64,000 bases of DNA from Quillaja saponaria (GCA_029379385.1 CM055613.1:19548001-19612000), one strand, 5' to 3'; counted from the stretch's first letter, positions 21,856-35,429 are shown. Notes: generated by a model not told the origin, from the sequence alone. Numbers and translations are program-made.

Positions 21856-24800
21856 TGTTATAGTCCACATAACTTGAAAACATAAAATCGAGTTTTAAGA
21901 CACACGTGTAAATTTACGTTAAAAAATAAACAAATTAATTAAATAACAGTATTGTCAAATATGTTATATTTCGATATCTTAGTGTAACCTTAGTATACTT
22001 TTAAAAAAATATTGTGTAATTATTGTAGTAAAGTAAATAATATTGTGACCAAGAAAATTCAAGTGGGTGAGTAATTAATGTATAGGTAAAAATATATCAA
22101 GATTTAATCTACACCACATGCTAATTAAATAAGTAAATAATACAATTAACATATGTGTACATATAGTACATATATAAAACTAAGATAAATTTGCACCACA
22201 TGTTTATAAACCAAAAAGTAAATATATATATATATATATATATGTATAACAAAGAAGCATTTTCCACCATAAGTTACAACATTGACTTTGTCCACTTTAA
22301 AAATTTATTTCTTTTTCCCCCCGATTTCTTTTATTTTTTGTCCTTCTTTTCTCTTGGTCGAGAAGCTATTCTATTCCATGATTTTTCTGCCTTGTTCTAG
22401 ACTTTTCCAATTGCTCTTTGAACTAGCCGAGACTTCCCTTTTCTCTTCTAGCTTTTGGTGTCTGATTTTTGTCCAATTTCCTTCTGGTGAGCTCTTCCTT
22501 TTTGTTCCTCTGTCTAGCTTGTATTGCAGCTTCCCTTGCTATTTGCTTAGCTTTCAAGAGCTCTTTATTTTTAGTTTTTGATTTGTCTTGAAATTGAGAG
22601 TTGGTCTCATTCTTGGCTGTGTATAGTAGTTTCTTTGGGCTATTTTCTAGCCATATTTCCTCCTTGTTTCCTTCCTTCTTGCTATTGAATCTTGCCTTCT
22701 TCTTTCAACTCTTGCTTGGCTGTGGTAATGTTCTTAGATGTGGGGTATGTTGGTTGCCTTGCTTGGAACTTGGTTACAGCAAGCTTTTGGTGCTCCTTTG
22801 GAAATGTGTACAGTGGAAAGTTGAAGACATCCGAGAAGTGGCACTAGAAAAAATTGTGTAACGCCTCCCCTAATTTAGGCAACTACTTAATGGGTTGCTA
22901 AAGGGTAAATTCCAGCCACTTGATCTTAAAGCTTTCTTGTTTAGTTACTCTACTTTGATGAACTCTTTGATGTTTGATGAAGTAAAGATAGGAATTAGTG
23001 AGTTATGAGTGTTAGGAGTTTGATTGAAAGAATGAAGTGGTTATGAATTAGGTCTAATTGGAAAAGTAAATTAAGGAATTGAATAGATTTATGTTAGAAT
23101 AATTTAATTCAAGCTTTGATGCAAGTTAGGTAGTTAGTTTAATTTAAATTCAAGTTGGAGCATAAATAATTAGGAATATATGGATTTAGGTTGAATTCTT
23201 GGCATATGTATATACTTGTGTATACTCATATCAATGGAAGGAAAGTGCTCCTTTAAAATGTTTGTAAAAATGCCTAAATGAAGCTAGTTGTAGTGGGATA
23301 AGTAAAATTTGGTTTATTCAAACTTTTATGGTTAGGGATTACCTGAATAAGAATTGAAAGTTTAGAGTGGAAAGATATTAAAATGTTATTTAGTTACTTG
23401 AACACAAGGAAGCTAGATGGATGATAAAAGAATGAGAACATGATGATTAGTAACAATTGTCATAGAGCTGAATGGTTAGTGAAAATGGGAAACAGGGGCA
23501 GATTTGATAAGTTAGAGGAATATAGCATTTCGAGTGTTTTCAAGACTGAATTAAATTAAGAGTTTTAAAGAAAAATGTAGCTTAGGGTATTGAGATGATG
23601 TCTGTAAAATTTCATAACTTGGTTCTAAGTATATTTATCGTTAGAGCTATTGTACTAAGGCTAGGTCCATGTATGATTTTTAGTGAGCTTCAGTCAATCC
23701 TGAAGACTTTGTTGGGGGTTGTGGTTGGTATTAGCTTAGAACCTCTAAATAAAAGTTATTCATAATATATTAAAGGATAAATCTGGAATGGTGCAGGTCT
23801 TAATTTCTTGTTTGTGTATTTTGGAGGTATTGTAAGTCATGGCTGTGATTTTCGTGTCCTGAATGTACCTGTTTTGCAGTAATTGAGATTACGGGGTCTT
23901 AAAGAATGAATTAGGAGTAGAGTTCAAAATGTCCCTAACATCTTGAAAAACTATACTGAAAAGTTTCATAATTTAATTTCTAATTATAAGAATTCTATAA
24001 GTATATGAATCAGAGGTTGGCAATCAGGAATTTTATAAGAGCTTTGTTTTTGTTTATGTGAAGAATTGAATTAGTTCAAGACTGATTTTAGAAAAAAATT
24101 CTAAATAAAAAAGATAGATAACATCATAAAGATAATTTTTTAACTTGATTTTATTAAATTTAGTAAAGTATATAAGTGAAAAATAAACATATATCTAAGG
24201 GGGTTATGAAAATGCTTAAAATGAGTAAACTGTAAATAATTAACTGTACTAATATATACATCCAAATAATACATATGATACTTATATAGAAATATATACT
24301 TGTCTATTAATAATTCCAAGAAACGGAATTGGATTTTCTTTTTCCTAGAGAAAGTTATGTTCAATTAATTAAGGTAAGGTTAGAGCCACCAAAATCCTAC
24401 GTCTTGCAGAATTTGATGCAACTTAGAAAAAACTTCATTGATATATAAATCGAAAAAATTACAAATAATATACTATTATAAATCTATATGTGTCTAATAT
24501 TAAATAAAATTTACACAATTGAATTTAGAATTTCCTAGAGGATGATATGATTGTTAGAGTGAACACTGGTCTAAACCCTAAGTTTGGACAGTTTTAACAT
24601 TTCTAACTCACTAGCGTTTTCTATCTTTTCTAATTGCTTTCCTTCTACCCCATGCATTGTCAAGACATCTAAAATGTCTCTTTATTATCAACCTTACCAC
24701 ATGAACTACAATTTATATTACTTGACATGCAATAGCTTAATAGTAAACTTTCATAGACAAACCTATCTATACCAAATATTGATTTTATGAATTGGAAAAG

Positions 24801-26264
24801 GAAAGTTAAAAATTTAATTATGTTAATGATAAGAATGCATAGCTGACATTTTTAATCAACTCTAAGTAATGAGTTTAATTTGAATTCAACATTTGAAATA
24901 TGACAAAAAATGAGAATTTATAGATATATATTGATTTTTCAGTGTAAGTATATAAATATATATATATATATATATAAAAGTTTTAATGACTAAAGGATTC
25001 TAATTTCAAAATTTATAAACTAAGTAATACTTGAAAATTTTAATTGTAGCACTGGAACATGTTGTATAGCTAAGGATACACATGAGTTCAAGAATGAATA
25101 ATAGGCGAGATCTATATTACTGTAAGTGGTTAATTACTACTCTTTGGTTACTAGATTAGTGTGTTAGATGTAATTATATATATATATGTTATATAATGAT
25201 GAATAAGAATCATACTGCTATGATTAACTATTTTAATTATGTTAATGTTTGAAATTGTTTGTGGTTGATAGAGGCCTAACAAAGTGTTTTTCTTTTTTGA
25301 AATGATTTTTACTCCTAAAATAAAATTCTGGTGCACTTAGGATGTTTTGATTTAATATCTGATTCTGATAAGTATTTTCAAAAGATATTTGAATACTCAG
25401 TCCCGATGGGTGGATTTGGAGAAAAAGATTAAGTGATTATGTTTATAACGCTATTTGGAGTATGGGCACAAAACTGCCCTGTAGGAGTGGTGTGTGGGAT
25501 TGAGTTACTTAGTTAGCCCTTTATATGATTTGTATGCTTTGTTTGACTTATATGTTTTGAATTGCTTTGATTTAATTATACAAAGTGCTATTTAAACTAT
25601 GCTTGTTAAGCTTATATTTCCGTAATCATATACGTGTAACCTTAGTGATTTTGAATTTATGGTATATTGATATTAATTGACTATATATGTTATATACTTG
25701 TATTGAGTGATGCTAGTACTCTTTAGGTACATTTCCCACTCATTGAGTCTGTAGGATTCACCCATCTATTGTGGATTTTTTTTTAGTAATCAGAGTTCAA
25801 TATATGGCAGTTGCTGAGCTCGTGACTTACCGATAGAGTACTGACAAGGTATTTTCTAGGATCTCATACTTGAGCTAAGGGATAAAAATTTCTAGTCATA
25901 ATTAGGGTGTTAGGTTATTATGAGTTGTTTGTATAAAAGTCAATTTGTTACTATTTACGATTTTATTAGGAGCGAAGCTCCTTAGCTAAATTATCTTTGT
26001 TGTTACCTGGTTGAATGTAACCAGAAATTATTTGCTTGTATTTTAGGTATTTTTCATATTGCAAGAACCTCTGTCGAAATTTTTAGTAAACTATTATATA
26101 TTTCAGTAAACAAACTTTTATAGTTAACTTATGTTTTATAAAATTTTACTTTTATGCATTGGGTTAGTCAATAGTTTTATTTGTCTCTTTGTTTTAGTGT
26201 TAAAGTTATGGAAGGTTGGTTACCCAATCCTCTTGCCAGTCATTCTTTCATGTGGGGTTTGACA
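21856..26264 (+). mobile_element. solo LTR (4.4 kb) of a long-LTR gypsy family, nested in copia
   Basis: Begins TGTTATAGTCC and ends TTTGACA (TG...CA). The flanks GATAT (21851-21855) and GATGT (26265-26269) are a 5-bp target duplication with one transition. It is homologous at both ends to the LTR copies near 38.5 kb and 41.5-45.1 kb, which supply the family identity. It is non-coding, with a pyrimidine-rich block (about 22.3-22.7 kb), several AT dinucleotide runs, and a conserved 3' part with CACTCATTGAGTC and AACCTCTGTCGAAATTTTTA phrases. Solo LTRs arise by recombination between the two LTRs of a full element. Confidence 0.88.
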
Positions 26265-26279
26265 GATGTTATCACAATA

Positions 26280-27620
26280 CAGTAGAGAGCTTTATCCCTA
26301 ATTAATCTGAGATCTTCCATTAACTTCTTAAGGCATAACAACTCACTAAGTCCTAGTGAGACATTGCACTATGCTGAGTTTTAGCACTAGATATAGCAAC
26401 CACAGTTTGCTTCTTCCTTCTCTATGACACTAGATTCCCACCAACAAAGGTACAGTATCCCGAAGTAAATCTCCTATCATCAAGTGATTCCAGCCCAATA
26501 TGCATCTATATCGGCTTCCAACTTCAGGCTACTATGGTTTTTCGAAAAGGAGACCATTTCCAAGTGCAAATTTCAAGTATCGCAAGTATATGATGAACAA
26601 CATCCAAGTGAGCAGAATGAGAATCATGCATTAATTAGCTAACCACACTAATAGCATAGGTTATGTCTAGACGACTGTGGGATAGATGAAGCAACTTTCC
26701 AATCAATCGTTGGTATCTCTCTCTATCAATACATTCTCTATCACAACTTTGTAACTTGTGATTTGCTTCAATAAGTGTGTCTGTAGGCTTGCATCTAAGC
26801 ATATCTATCTCCTCTAGCAGATCAAGAATATATTTCCTTTGAGATATGAATATATTATTTTCTATATGAGTAACTTTAATCCTAAGGAAATAACAAAGCC
26901 TCCCCAAATCCTTGATCTCAAATTCCCTGGAAAGATTATTTTTCAGCTTAGATACCTCTGCAGGATTATCTACTGTCATGACTATATCATCAACATAGAC
27001 AATAAGAACAATAATCCTTCTGTTGCAATGTTTAATAAACTTGGTGTAAACAACATTGCTTTGTTAGGTACCCAAAGGAAAGCATTGATTTCAGAAATCT
27101 ATCAAACAGGCTAGAGGTGACTGTTTGAGGCAATACATGGATGTCCTCTTCCTGCATAGCTTCCCTTCAGTCCTTTGACAAGAGAAACCTAAAGGAATAT
27201 CTATATAAACTTCCTCTACAAGATTTCCATGCAAGAAGGCATTCTTTGTATCTAGTTACTACAAATCCCAACAAAGATTCATTGCATAAGAGATAAGAAC
27301 TCTGATAGAATTTATTTTGGCAATTAGAGAAAATGTTTCTTGATAATCTATCCCATAAGTTTTAGTGAATCCTTCACAATAAGTCTCGCTTTATATCTAT
27401 CAATTGTCCCATCAGCTTTCCTCTTAATATAAAGACCTGTTTACGGCCAACTGCCTATTTTTCTTGAGGAAGACTAGTCAGTTTTCGAGTATCATTTTTG
27501 AACAAGGCTTTCATTTCCTCAATCATGGCATCCTTCTATTTAAGTTTAGCAGCTGTTTCTTTCCAATCATATGGAATAAATACAGAGGACAAAGAAGACA
27601 AGAAAAATCTATAGGATGGA
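26280..27620 (-). pseudogene. copia reverse transcriptase and early RNase H, degenerate
   Basis: Frames broken by stops follow the copia polymerase order. A DAMIEEMKAL-like entry block is near 27.5 kb. An open frame 26635-26979 (MTVDNPAEVSKLKNNLSREF) contains FEIKDLGRLCYFLRIKV and ERYQRLIGKLLHLSHSRLDI, the connection-domain signature. The TFVGGNLVS segment at the start of RNase H lies near 26.45 kb. This enzyme copies element RNA into DNA in cytoplasmic particles. The copy is inactive, and the upstream gag-protease-integrase region is absent. Confidence 0.88.
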
Positions 27621-28151
27621 GACAATTTGTTATATGAGACATTATTAGAAATTAACTTGTTTACTAATTACAACAAGAAGATTAATGTTATAAATAATAG
27701 GATTACGACAAGGTAAATATGTAGAAGAAGGAAAAGAAGTAGGATCTGAAGACTTATAATTCAAAGGAATTTGTTTTGGTTGTGGAACTGGGACTATGAT
27801 TGACTCTTGGATAGGTAAAGCACTTTTGATGCACTTAAGGAGTTATACATGGCCTTGGGTGTGAAGAAAACCAGCTAAGATCTAAGGAATTTGAGAATTT
27901 CAAAAATTTGAAAGTTTAGGTCATGAACCAAAAAAATGAAATTATTCCCTATAAAAGTCAAACTCTGACGAAACCTTAGGGGTTTTGCTCGAAAGTTGAG
28001 GCGAACCAGAATCTGGGCTTCGTTATGAGGTTGCTAGTCAATGGCGATAAACTCCTATCAATGACGATCAAAGATGTTCAACCTATGATATATGTATACA
28101 CTCCTAAAGGATAAATACTGAAGTGGAGGTTAGGGTTTTGTTTTAATACCA

Positions 28152-28271
28152 AGTTCAGTTTTGGAGAAAATATCTTATTTTATTTCAAACAATTACAACC
28201 TATGATATATATACACTCCTAAAGGATAAATACTGAAATACCTCTATGTAACTAAGTATTTACATCCAACA
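28152..28271 (-). repeat. copia 5' LTR (120 bp)
   Basis: Same length as its partner. About 10 substitutions separate them, mostly transitions, suggesting an old insertion. Followed on the element strand by TTGGTATTAAAACAAAACCC (28133-28151), a decayed initiator-Met tRNA primer-binding site, and flanked on the right by GAGAT. Confidence 0.9.
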
Positions 28272-29210
28272 GAGATGAAACACTGCTTTCTGATATAAAT
28301 CCTTAATTTACTGTGAGAGTGCTTTCCAATGTTACGGAGGTTTGTAAAAGATGAATTTTGAGGTCCAAACATCTGTGTTAGATGTACTCTTTTCAACTAG
28401 TAGAGTTGATATAGAGATGAAGTTATGTGCAAGCACAAATGTTAGATTATACATTTACGCTAGTCTATAATATGTTTTTAAGTAATAATGCACTGGTCTT
28501 GAAAGAGATAATCATCCATTTTGTTTAAGTGAAGTATAAAGTTTCGATTTAAGAAGTTTTAACTGCAAACTCTTTGTCTTAAGTAGTTGTTTCTTTTAAT
28601 TAAATGGTAAGCATCAAATTAGATAGCTTCACAGACAACGAACTGACTTGTGTTCACTAATATGACTGAGAATTAGGAGATAGTCATTTCAATCTTTGAA
28701 TTTTAGCTGTACTTCAATAGTTGAGGTTCAGTTAAATGACTTTAACTTATGTTTCAGTGCTTGACATCCTTTACTATTGTTCAGTTGATATTCCTCTTTC
28801 ATTTTTTTTTTATAATTTTATTATTATTATTTTTTGATAAGTTCTAATTGATTCCACTAAAAGTCTAATGAAATAGATTCCTTGTTCTCATCCAATTTAG
28901 TTTAGCACATGTAAAATAGAAAAATGGATGGAATTGGGATTAATAGTTATTTTGTGACCATCGAAATTAAAGATTTAGAGAAAAATTAGATTTGATAATT
29001 TACTCAATAATCTCTCACTTTTTGATGATTACAAAATATTTAGAAATATTGAGAATTAGGAAAAATAACTTGAAAATTTATTGATAGATTTGCTCCCATT
29101 TAATTGATTATCTTAATTGGTTCAATATTTATTTTTGTTGCTCTCCATTTTTTTTATCTCAAAAATTTGAAGTAATCTAATGCAAAATAACAATAAGAGC
29201 ATATAAAGTG

Positions 29211-29262
<52 letters not shown>

Positions 29263-29349
29263 AAGAAATTATCATTAAGAGTCAAATGAAGGAAATGACA
29301 TGAGATAATTGGGAAAGTCTAGAGAATTAGAGGATTTTCTTGCAAGCCA
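28272..29349. other. AT-rich spacer with a long AT microsatellite
   Basis: No gene recognised. An uninterrupted AT dinucleotide run of about 40 bases lies at 29213-29254. The rest is unstructured AT-rich sequence. Confidence 0.5.
29213..29254. repeat. (AT)n microsatellite
   Basis: About 20 uninterrupted AT units. Confidence 0.9.
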
Positions 29350-32100
29350 TGCTCTTGACATTTTTCTGTTGACTTCTTGATGTGTTGCTCCTCTATTCAC
29401 TTTTTCAACTAATAGTCCCAAACCTTGTGACTTGCTGTGAAACTTTCCTCGAAATGATTGTTGATTTGCACAAAATTTGTTTTCACAAACTTAATGTGCC
29501 TATTACATAAGCCTATAATTTTGACAACATTCTCATAGATTGCTATAGACCCTGATCTAGTAATGGTGCACTTGGCTAGACTGAAGTCTAACTTCTGTAT
29601 AATAGTAGTAATGATGCACTTAAGGAGTTCATTGGAATGTTGACTAACGAAATTTTCCTTTGCAAGGTTCTGAGATCATCAACAGATGATCTGATAGAGT
29701 TACACTAGTGTGCAGGAGATTATTAATCATTCTGGCATGTGTGATAGGAGAGTGTCTCCCCAGTTATGCCACTTTTGAGCTTGATCCACAAGATTAGCAT
29801 AGCATTAATAGTCTCAACTTGAGATTGGAAACTGCCTACAATGTTGGTTAACTTTTCAAATTGATCAATCAACTGGTTAACATTAGGTTGGGCAGAAGAA
29901 TTTGAGATCTTGTAGCTTTCATTTTTCCTTTTCTTTTCTAATTTTCCAATTTTCCTTGAATGTTAATTTTTCAGAGAAAGTCTTGGCTTGGAAATGGCTT
30001 TTACAAAAGCTTTTTTGTTGAATTCATCTGTCTTCTTGTTAAGTAACTTAATTTGTTGATTTTGAAGGATTATCTTATCATTTAGCATTTTGATATCCTT
30101 CTAAATAGTAGTGGTCATGAGAGCTTGCTTTTTATTAATTTCATTAAATAATTTAGCTAATGCTTTCCTGAAAGACATCAATTATCCTCTTATAAAATGT
30201 TGCTGCTTAGAGGTGATAATATCAGCTTCTATTTTAACATCTCTTAGCTGATCCATGATTTTCTTATGTTTGGCTCCACCAATGTGAGTGTTTAGAATTA
30301 AGCAAGCATATGCTAACATTTCTCTAGTGATTACAGTATGAGCAAGAGCAGGAAAAGGAGCAGGAGAAGGAGCAAGAGCAGGAAAAGGAGCAGATAGGAC
30401 AACATATGAGGCAAGACTTATGAGCAATTCTGATAGATCGTTAAATTTCAGCTCAACTTCTGTGACTAAGTTCAAAATTTTTGTAATGTCACCTGCGGAT
30501 CCCTGAGTTGTTTTATCAATGCAAAATGCCTAGGCTTGAATATTGTTACTAATTCTACTTAGGCATGCAAGATCAAGACTTGATAAACATTCTAGAGTGA
30601 GTTCCATAAGGAAAAGCTCAAAAGGTTGATTTGGCCTTTCAACTATAACATATGTAGCAGTTATCAATCTTCATCTATTCAGCATGAACATTCTCTGATG
30701 AAGATTATGTCACATTCTAATTTGTAGTCTCAGTTATGTTTTTAGAAACATAATATGTTTGTATAGCTCTAGGAGTTGCTACTGGTTGAGGTGATTTTAT
30801 AGACTAATTGGTAGGAATAATTTGATACTCAACTAAAAGAGGAGTTTCCTGGCAATGATCAATGTGAAGTTCTTCTTCAGTTTTAGCAGTAGTTAGAGTC
30901 ATATTCCTTCTCTCAATTTGATTAGGGTGAACAAGACTTGAGGGAGAAGGTTTAGCTATTTGTTGTTCACCTTGAGGTTCAAGGAAAGAATATTCAGGAT
31001 ACTGATCTTTATGGATCTAACTTTTGTCCTGCAGTTGCATCATGTTCTTTAAAACATGGTTGTTTGTCATACTAGAGACAGAAGGTGATGAAGCATCAGG
31101 ATTGCTTAGGAGAATATTAAAATGCTTGAATATAGTGGTGAGGTCATGGCATAGCTCAACCATTTCTTCTTGCTTCTAGCCAAATACTGGCAATTCATCA
31201 CTTCTTTTCAAGAATAAGTCTGGGCAAGTCAAGCTTTCTCTTTGTTATTAGAGCCCAAATGAGAAAGATCTCGGATTGTAAAATAGCAGTGGGGCTTCCT
31301 GATCTTAAGAAGAGAGTATTTACCAAAAATAGGTGGTAAACTTTGCGTTCAATTTTGAATTGGGAAGAGCTTGTAATAGATTCAACATACCCCAATTTTT
31401 CGTACATTTTAGTAAATTGGTTACCAGAAAGAGAGATAGAATCAAGTTCACCTTTAGATAATTCAAACAAACTATATAGTAGATATTCTGTAATGACAAT
31501 TTCATGCCCTAGTACCTATCTTTTAAGTTCAATTTAGTTGGATTCAAATTGGCATAAAAGAGGTGTACTAGATCAGGGTAGACATACTCAGTATGTTGGA
31601 CAAGCTTGTAAAGAAATTGAAATCTAAAAGCATCAGATGGTTTGTCCTTGAAGTTGTCATATGAGTCAATATCAATGACTGTACTTGTAATAACTCTGTT
31701 GTTTGGAAAGCTTCAAATACTCTTTGAATTGAACCATAGTCTAATGAAGTATAGGATCATAATCCTAAACTTTTTCAGACTAGACCCTAGATGGTTTAAC
31801 CCTCTTTGGAGATGGAGATTTAGTAATTGCATGTCACTTTGGTGCAATGGCCGATTTGAATACTAAGAGAATTCTGATTCAAGTAGGAATGCAGAAAGTC
31901 CAGAAGTATCAAATATCCTCTGAATTGATGAGACTTTAGGTAATGATATGCATTTATGAAGTACTAATTCCTTTTACCAGTGCATACAGAAAATTTAACT
32001 ATAGTAAAAGTGGATTTAGTGCTGTAAGAAGCTTTTAACAGTTTAGAATACAATTATAGTTTAGTTGAAGATTTTGATTTCAACTGCTCATTGTTACTCA
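29350..32100 (-). pseudogene. decayed retroelement-associated gene (putative plant transposon protein type)
   Basis: Minus-strand frames broken by stops but coding-like over more than 2 kb. The block at 31198-31600 contains a YPDLVHLFYANLN-like phrase, LFELSKGELDSISLSGNQF, HLFLVNTLFLRSGS and IWALITKRKLDLPRLI. Spacing and motifs recall the plant domain usually labelled putative plant transposon protein, found in gag-like or transposon-borne proteins. Downstream are glutamine- and serine-rich linker sequence, an open frame at 30182-30475 with an Ala-Pro repeat, and a coiled-coil-like NQLIDQFEKLTNIV segment near 29.85 kb. I cannot assign the parent element, and no LTRs were identified around it. 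Confidence 0.45.
30341..30394. repeat. 30-bp minisatellite, nearly two units
   Basis: GAGCAAGAGCAGGAAAAGGA starts both units (30341 and 30371). On the minus strand it encodes the Pro-Ala-rich stretch of the decayed gene. Confidence 0.8.
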
Positions 32101-34530
32101 TAATCTATAGGTGACAGTTAGGAGATCAGAGATTAGCTGTCCAAATCTATTCTTTCAGCTCTAAGGCTCATCAATTGTTATATCTTGAACTCATTAGTAG
32201 GATTGTTAGTAGAAGGCTGAATCAAGGGATCAACCAAAATTTCTAAATATCATTATATGTCTTGGTTAAATTTCAATTAAGTTTAAGTCATACTCGTTGG
32301 TTTATTTCATTTAAATTTGCTTAAAATTACATGTTCATTTAATCTAAAAGCATATGAAAACAAAAGAGATGTGATACCACTAAAATGAATTAAAGCATGT
32401 AATCATAATGAAGACAAGAGAAGGATAAACTATATATTTTATATTTATCAGGAACATCTTGCTTTTATTTCAAAGAACACAATACAAGAGGAAAGGAATG
32501 AGTCTCTAAATTACCAACAAAATCTCTTCCAAATGATTAAGACGAGAAGCTTATTTTTTCTGTAATTGTTGGGTATAAAGAACTTCTCCAGTCTCTCTAA
32601 TTCCTCACTCAATTTGACATGATATTAGGTTGTAAAAGATTTGGTATAGTCCAGACTCAGTTCTTCATTCATAGAAGGATCAAGAGAAAATTAGTGATTC
32701 CATAGAAGAGCAAGGAAATATTAAGTCTTTAGTCTTTCTATTTCTTATGATGTCGGCCTGGTTGCAAGACGTTCATCTTCTGGTGTCTCATACGACTCGC
32801 CAACTATTTGTGAACTCGAAGCATGGTAGAATCGAACCTTTCAAGCCACTCTTCTAATATTGTCGTAGTCGCCATGCAGCCATCTTCTAAGCTGTTAATT
32901 ACAACTGCCATTTGGAAGGTCTTGGAGTGTCTTTCCCCCTTTTGCCCATGATGGTCCCTCACCTAAATTCGAATTCGTTGCCATCGACCATGAGCTTGAA
33001 AGTCTGTCCCTGGAACTTTGATAAGACATCTCCTAGTGTTTACACTTGTGGTCTTGGGGAAAGGATCCTTGTTGAAAGTGGACTTTTGTGAAGACTACAA
33101 CATCCTTTTATTGATATCCTCACAATTATTAGTGTTATGAGATCAAGAATCATGCCACTTTCAATACTTTTTTATTGCTTATTAGTTATATTTTGGTAGC
33201 TTATCCCCTTTGACTAATTTAATTTATTTACCTTGTAACGCTAGAGCAAAAATATAATCGGATTTAAAATTATCAAATAAGTATTTTCTACTCTTACATT
33301 TTATTTTAATCTTATTTATATTCGACTTAGCTAGTACCTTATCACCTTTAGTGAGTAATTTTGCACATGTAGTTTTCCTAAATCTCCCTATGTGTTCTAT
33401 AGCTTACTGGCTATCCACCTCTAGAATGTAAGCAATTTTGAATTCTTTTGTCCTCAAGGGAATGAGCAGAGATGAGACGAGACGAGACGATCAATCCATT
33501 TAGTGGGTCTAGCCATTAATCGTACTACTAGGCTTACTTGTTCCTAGATGACAGTCATTAATCGTACTACTAGGTTTCGTAACATAGGGTTCTTGCCCCT
33601 ATTTTGATTCTAACTATATCCCCTCATAATAATTGACAGTATGGGTCAATGTCGTATGTGCCATAATCTTCCATTAATTCCAAATCAAATACCAAGTATC
33701 GGTATGTTAAAATCATATTGGTTTACCTCCTTGGTTCCTAACAAAAGGTGCATACAGACCATTTTGGTTCTGGTTACCACCAAGCAATACACATTCTACC
33801 CATTCTGATTTTGGTTACCAAACTGTTTCCAATAATCGACACATTCTGATCATTTTGGTTATGAATACTATAATGATTATATGGGAGTTGATTTTTAGGT
33901 GCCTAAGTTCCTAAAGATGTCTAATTAGAGGGACTTGCTTGATTAGTATATTGTTAAGTTGTATTGTTAATAACATTGTTATTTGGCTAAAAGCCATTAA
34001 CTAAATTCCATTGGGTTTAAGCCCGCATTCAAATTGTTAATGGATATCCAAACGGTGATCATACCAAGGGTTGTAATTTGTTAGATTATTGCAATCCGGC
34101 ATAAGCGGTACGTTATACATCACGCGAGGCAAAAAATGGGTACAAGTAATGGTGCTTGCTAATGTAGGATTAATATTTTGGTCGATTGAAGCATTTAACA
34201 GTAATAAAAAAATAATTAAATTCACTAGCTTCTCTTGTAATATTTAAACTAGCATGAAGCCTATGGAAATGCACCGATTGTTACTTTGTTTCAAAATTTT
34301 AATGTACTTTATTATAATATCTTTTAAAATCTACTAATAAAATAATTTAAAAAAAAAAATTTTAATTTGAAATAATTGACAAACAAATTTTTGAAATAAT
34401 TTTAAATACTTAGTTATAATTATGATAATCTTATTTTTATAAATTGTAAAATTTGATACTCTAGTTCTTTTATGTTGGTGTTAAAATAATTTCTATTTGC
34501 AATATTATGACTATCACTGTTAACATAAAA
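32101..34530. other. spacer with possible retroelement scraps
   Basis: Mostly unassigned. At 33501-33574 the phrase CATTAATCGTACTACTAGG occurs twice about 40 bp apart. A short GAGAC/GACGA run lies at about 33472-33490. A polar, Asn-rich minus-strand translation near 33.7-33.9 kb may be a gag scrap, but I cannot support a family. Confidence 0.35.
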
Positions 34531-34539
34531 AAATAAGCA

Positions 34540-35300
34540 AGGCGTGAGCCGAATTCATTTGGGCTTATTTGATTATTTCTTATCAATTGAGCACTAACTC
34601 AGCTAATGGACTGGGTCAGCTAACTGAATTTGGGCTTAATTCAAATTATGTCAATTGGGTTAAGAACAATTTATTAGACCACTTAGTTACTAGAATCAAG
34701 CCATATCCAGTATTTTTATTCAAAAATAATGAAGGATAATGGCATGGTTTTAACTCCCGTTGAAATAGAGATTTTCAGTTAGGATTTCAACTAAAAGGGT
34801 AAAGCTGTTGGGAATGGTTTAGAGGTGGAGATAGAGATAAGATCTATTCCAGGCTAGTTCAAATTTGGTATTTCACCTAGACACTTATTGGGCTTATGGA
34901 CTCGTTGAACCAAAATTGGGTCAGTCAGCTGAGTAGAGTTATTGGGTCTGCTGAGTTGGACAAAAGTCAAGGGTAGTTTGGTGCATCTAGATTGCATTCA
35001 ACGTCAAACCCTATTTCTAAGGGATAATGGAAATATGGAGCATAAGAAAATTGTTATTTGGACTAGCTGAGATAGAAATCAATTGCTAAAAATCCAAGCA
35101 AGCCAGCTGACAGGTCACTCTAGTTGTTAGCTATGGTCCTACATTGGTGGATACTTGGTTAGAAAGTTAAGGGAGAATGTGGCAAATAGGCTTAGTTGGT
35201 TAACTGCTAGTTTTTCTTGTATAAATAGGACTAGAGTTATCAATTGTAAAACACTCCAATGTCAAACAACAACAATCCAACTTCAATTCAATTCCTATTT
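34540..35300 (+). mobile_element. possible LTR fragment with TATA box
   Basis: A non-coding stretch with several CAGCTGA/CAGCTAA phrases leads to TATAAATAGG at 35220-35229 and a pyrimidine/adenine mix further on (CAACAACAATCC). This is the general look of a copia U3-R promoter region. No matching second LTR or target duplication was found, so this is tentative. Confidence 0.3.
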
Positions 35301-35429
35301 TACGTTCAACCTTTATTACTTTATTTACAGCATTTCTTTGCATGCTTTATCGCATTTATTTATCGCTTCCTTTATAAATTCATGTCCAATAGTTACATTT
35401 CAATCATATCAAATCACTTATTTGATGAT

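Larger units (their letters stand above)
21499..28271 (-). mobile_element. Ty1/copia LTR retrotransposon, internally deleted, with nested solo LTR
   Basis: Two 120-bp LTRs (21499-21618 and 28152-28271, about 10 differences, roughly 92% identical) are bounded by a perfect 5-bp target duplication GAGAT (21494-21498 and 28272-28276). Reading leftward, the 5' LTR is followed by a primer-binding site related to TGGTATCAGAGCC. Then come decayed reverse transcriptase and RNase H, and a purine tract (CTTAAGAGGGAA) beside the 3' LTR. Only about 0.5 kb lies between the primer-binding site and RT, so gag, protease and integrase are missing. A gypsy-type solo LTR (21856-26264) splits the RNase H region. 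Very short LTRs make it a compact copia. Confidence 0.9.

Noticed and set aside
22191..22861. Overlapping forward frames rich in Phe/Ser/Leu
   Set aside because: Translations of the pyrimidine-rich block of the solo LTR. The same happens at 38881-39136 and 48229-48484 in related LTRs.
29213..29254. Long AT run as a replication origin or matrix-attachment site
   Set aside because: A simple dinucleotide microsatellite alone does not support either role.
32750..33100. Less AT-rich stretch that might be a gene exon
   Set aside because: Translations in several frames gave stops and no recognisable domain.
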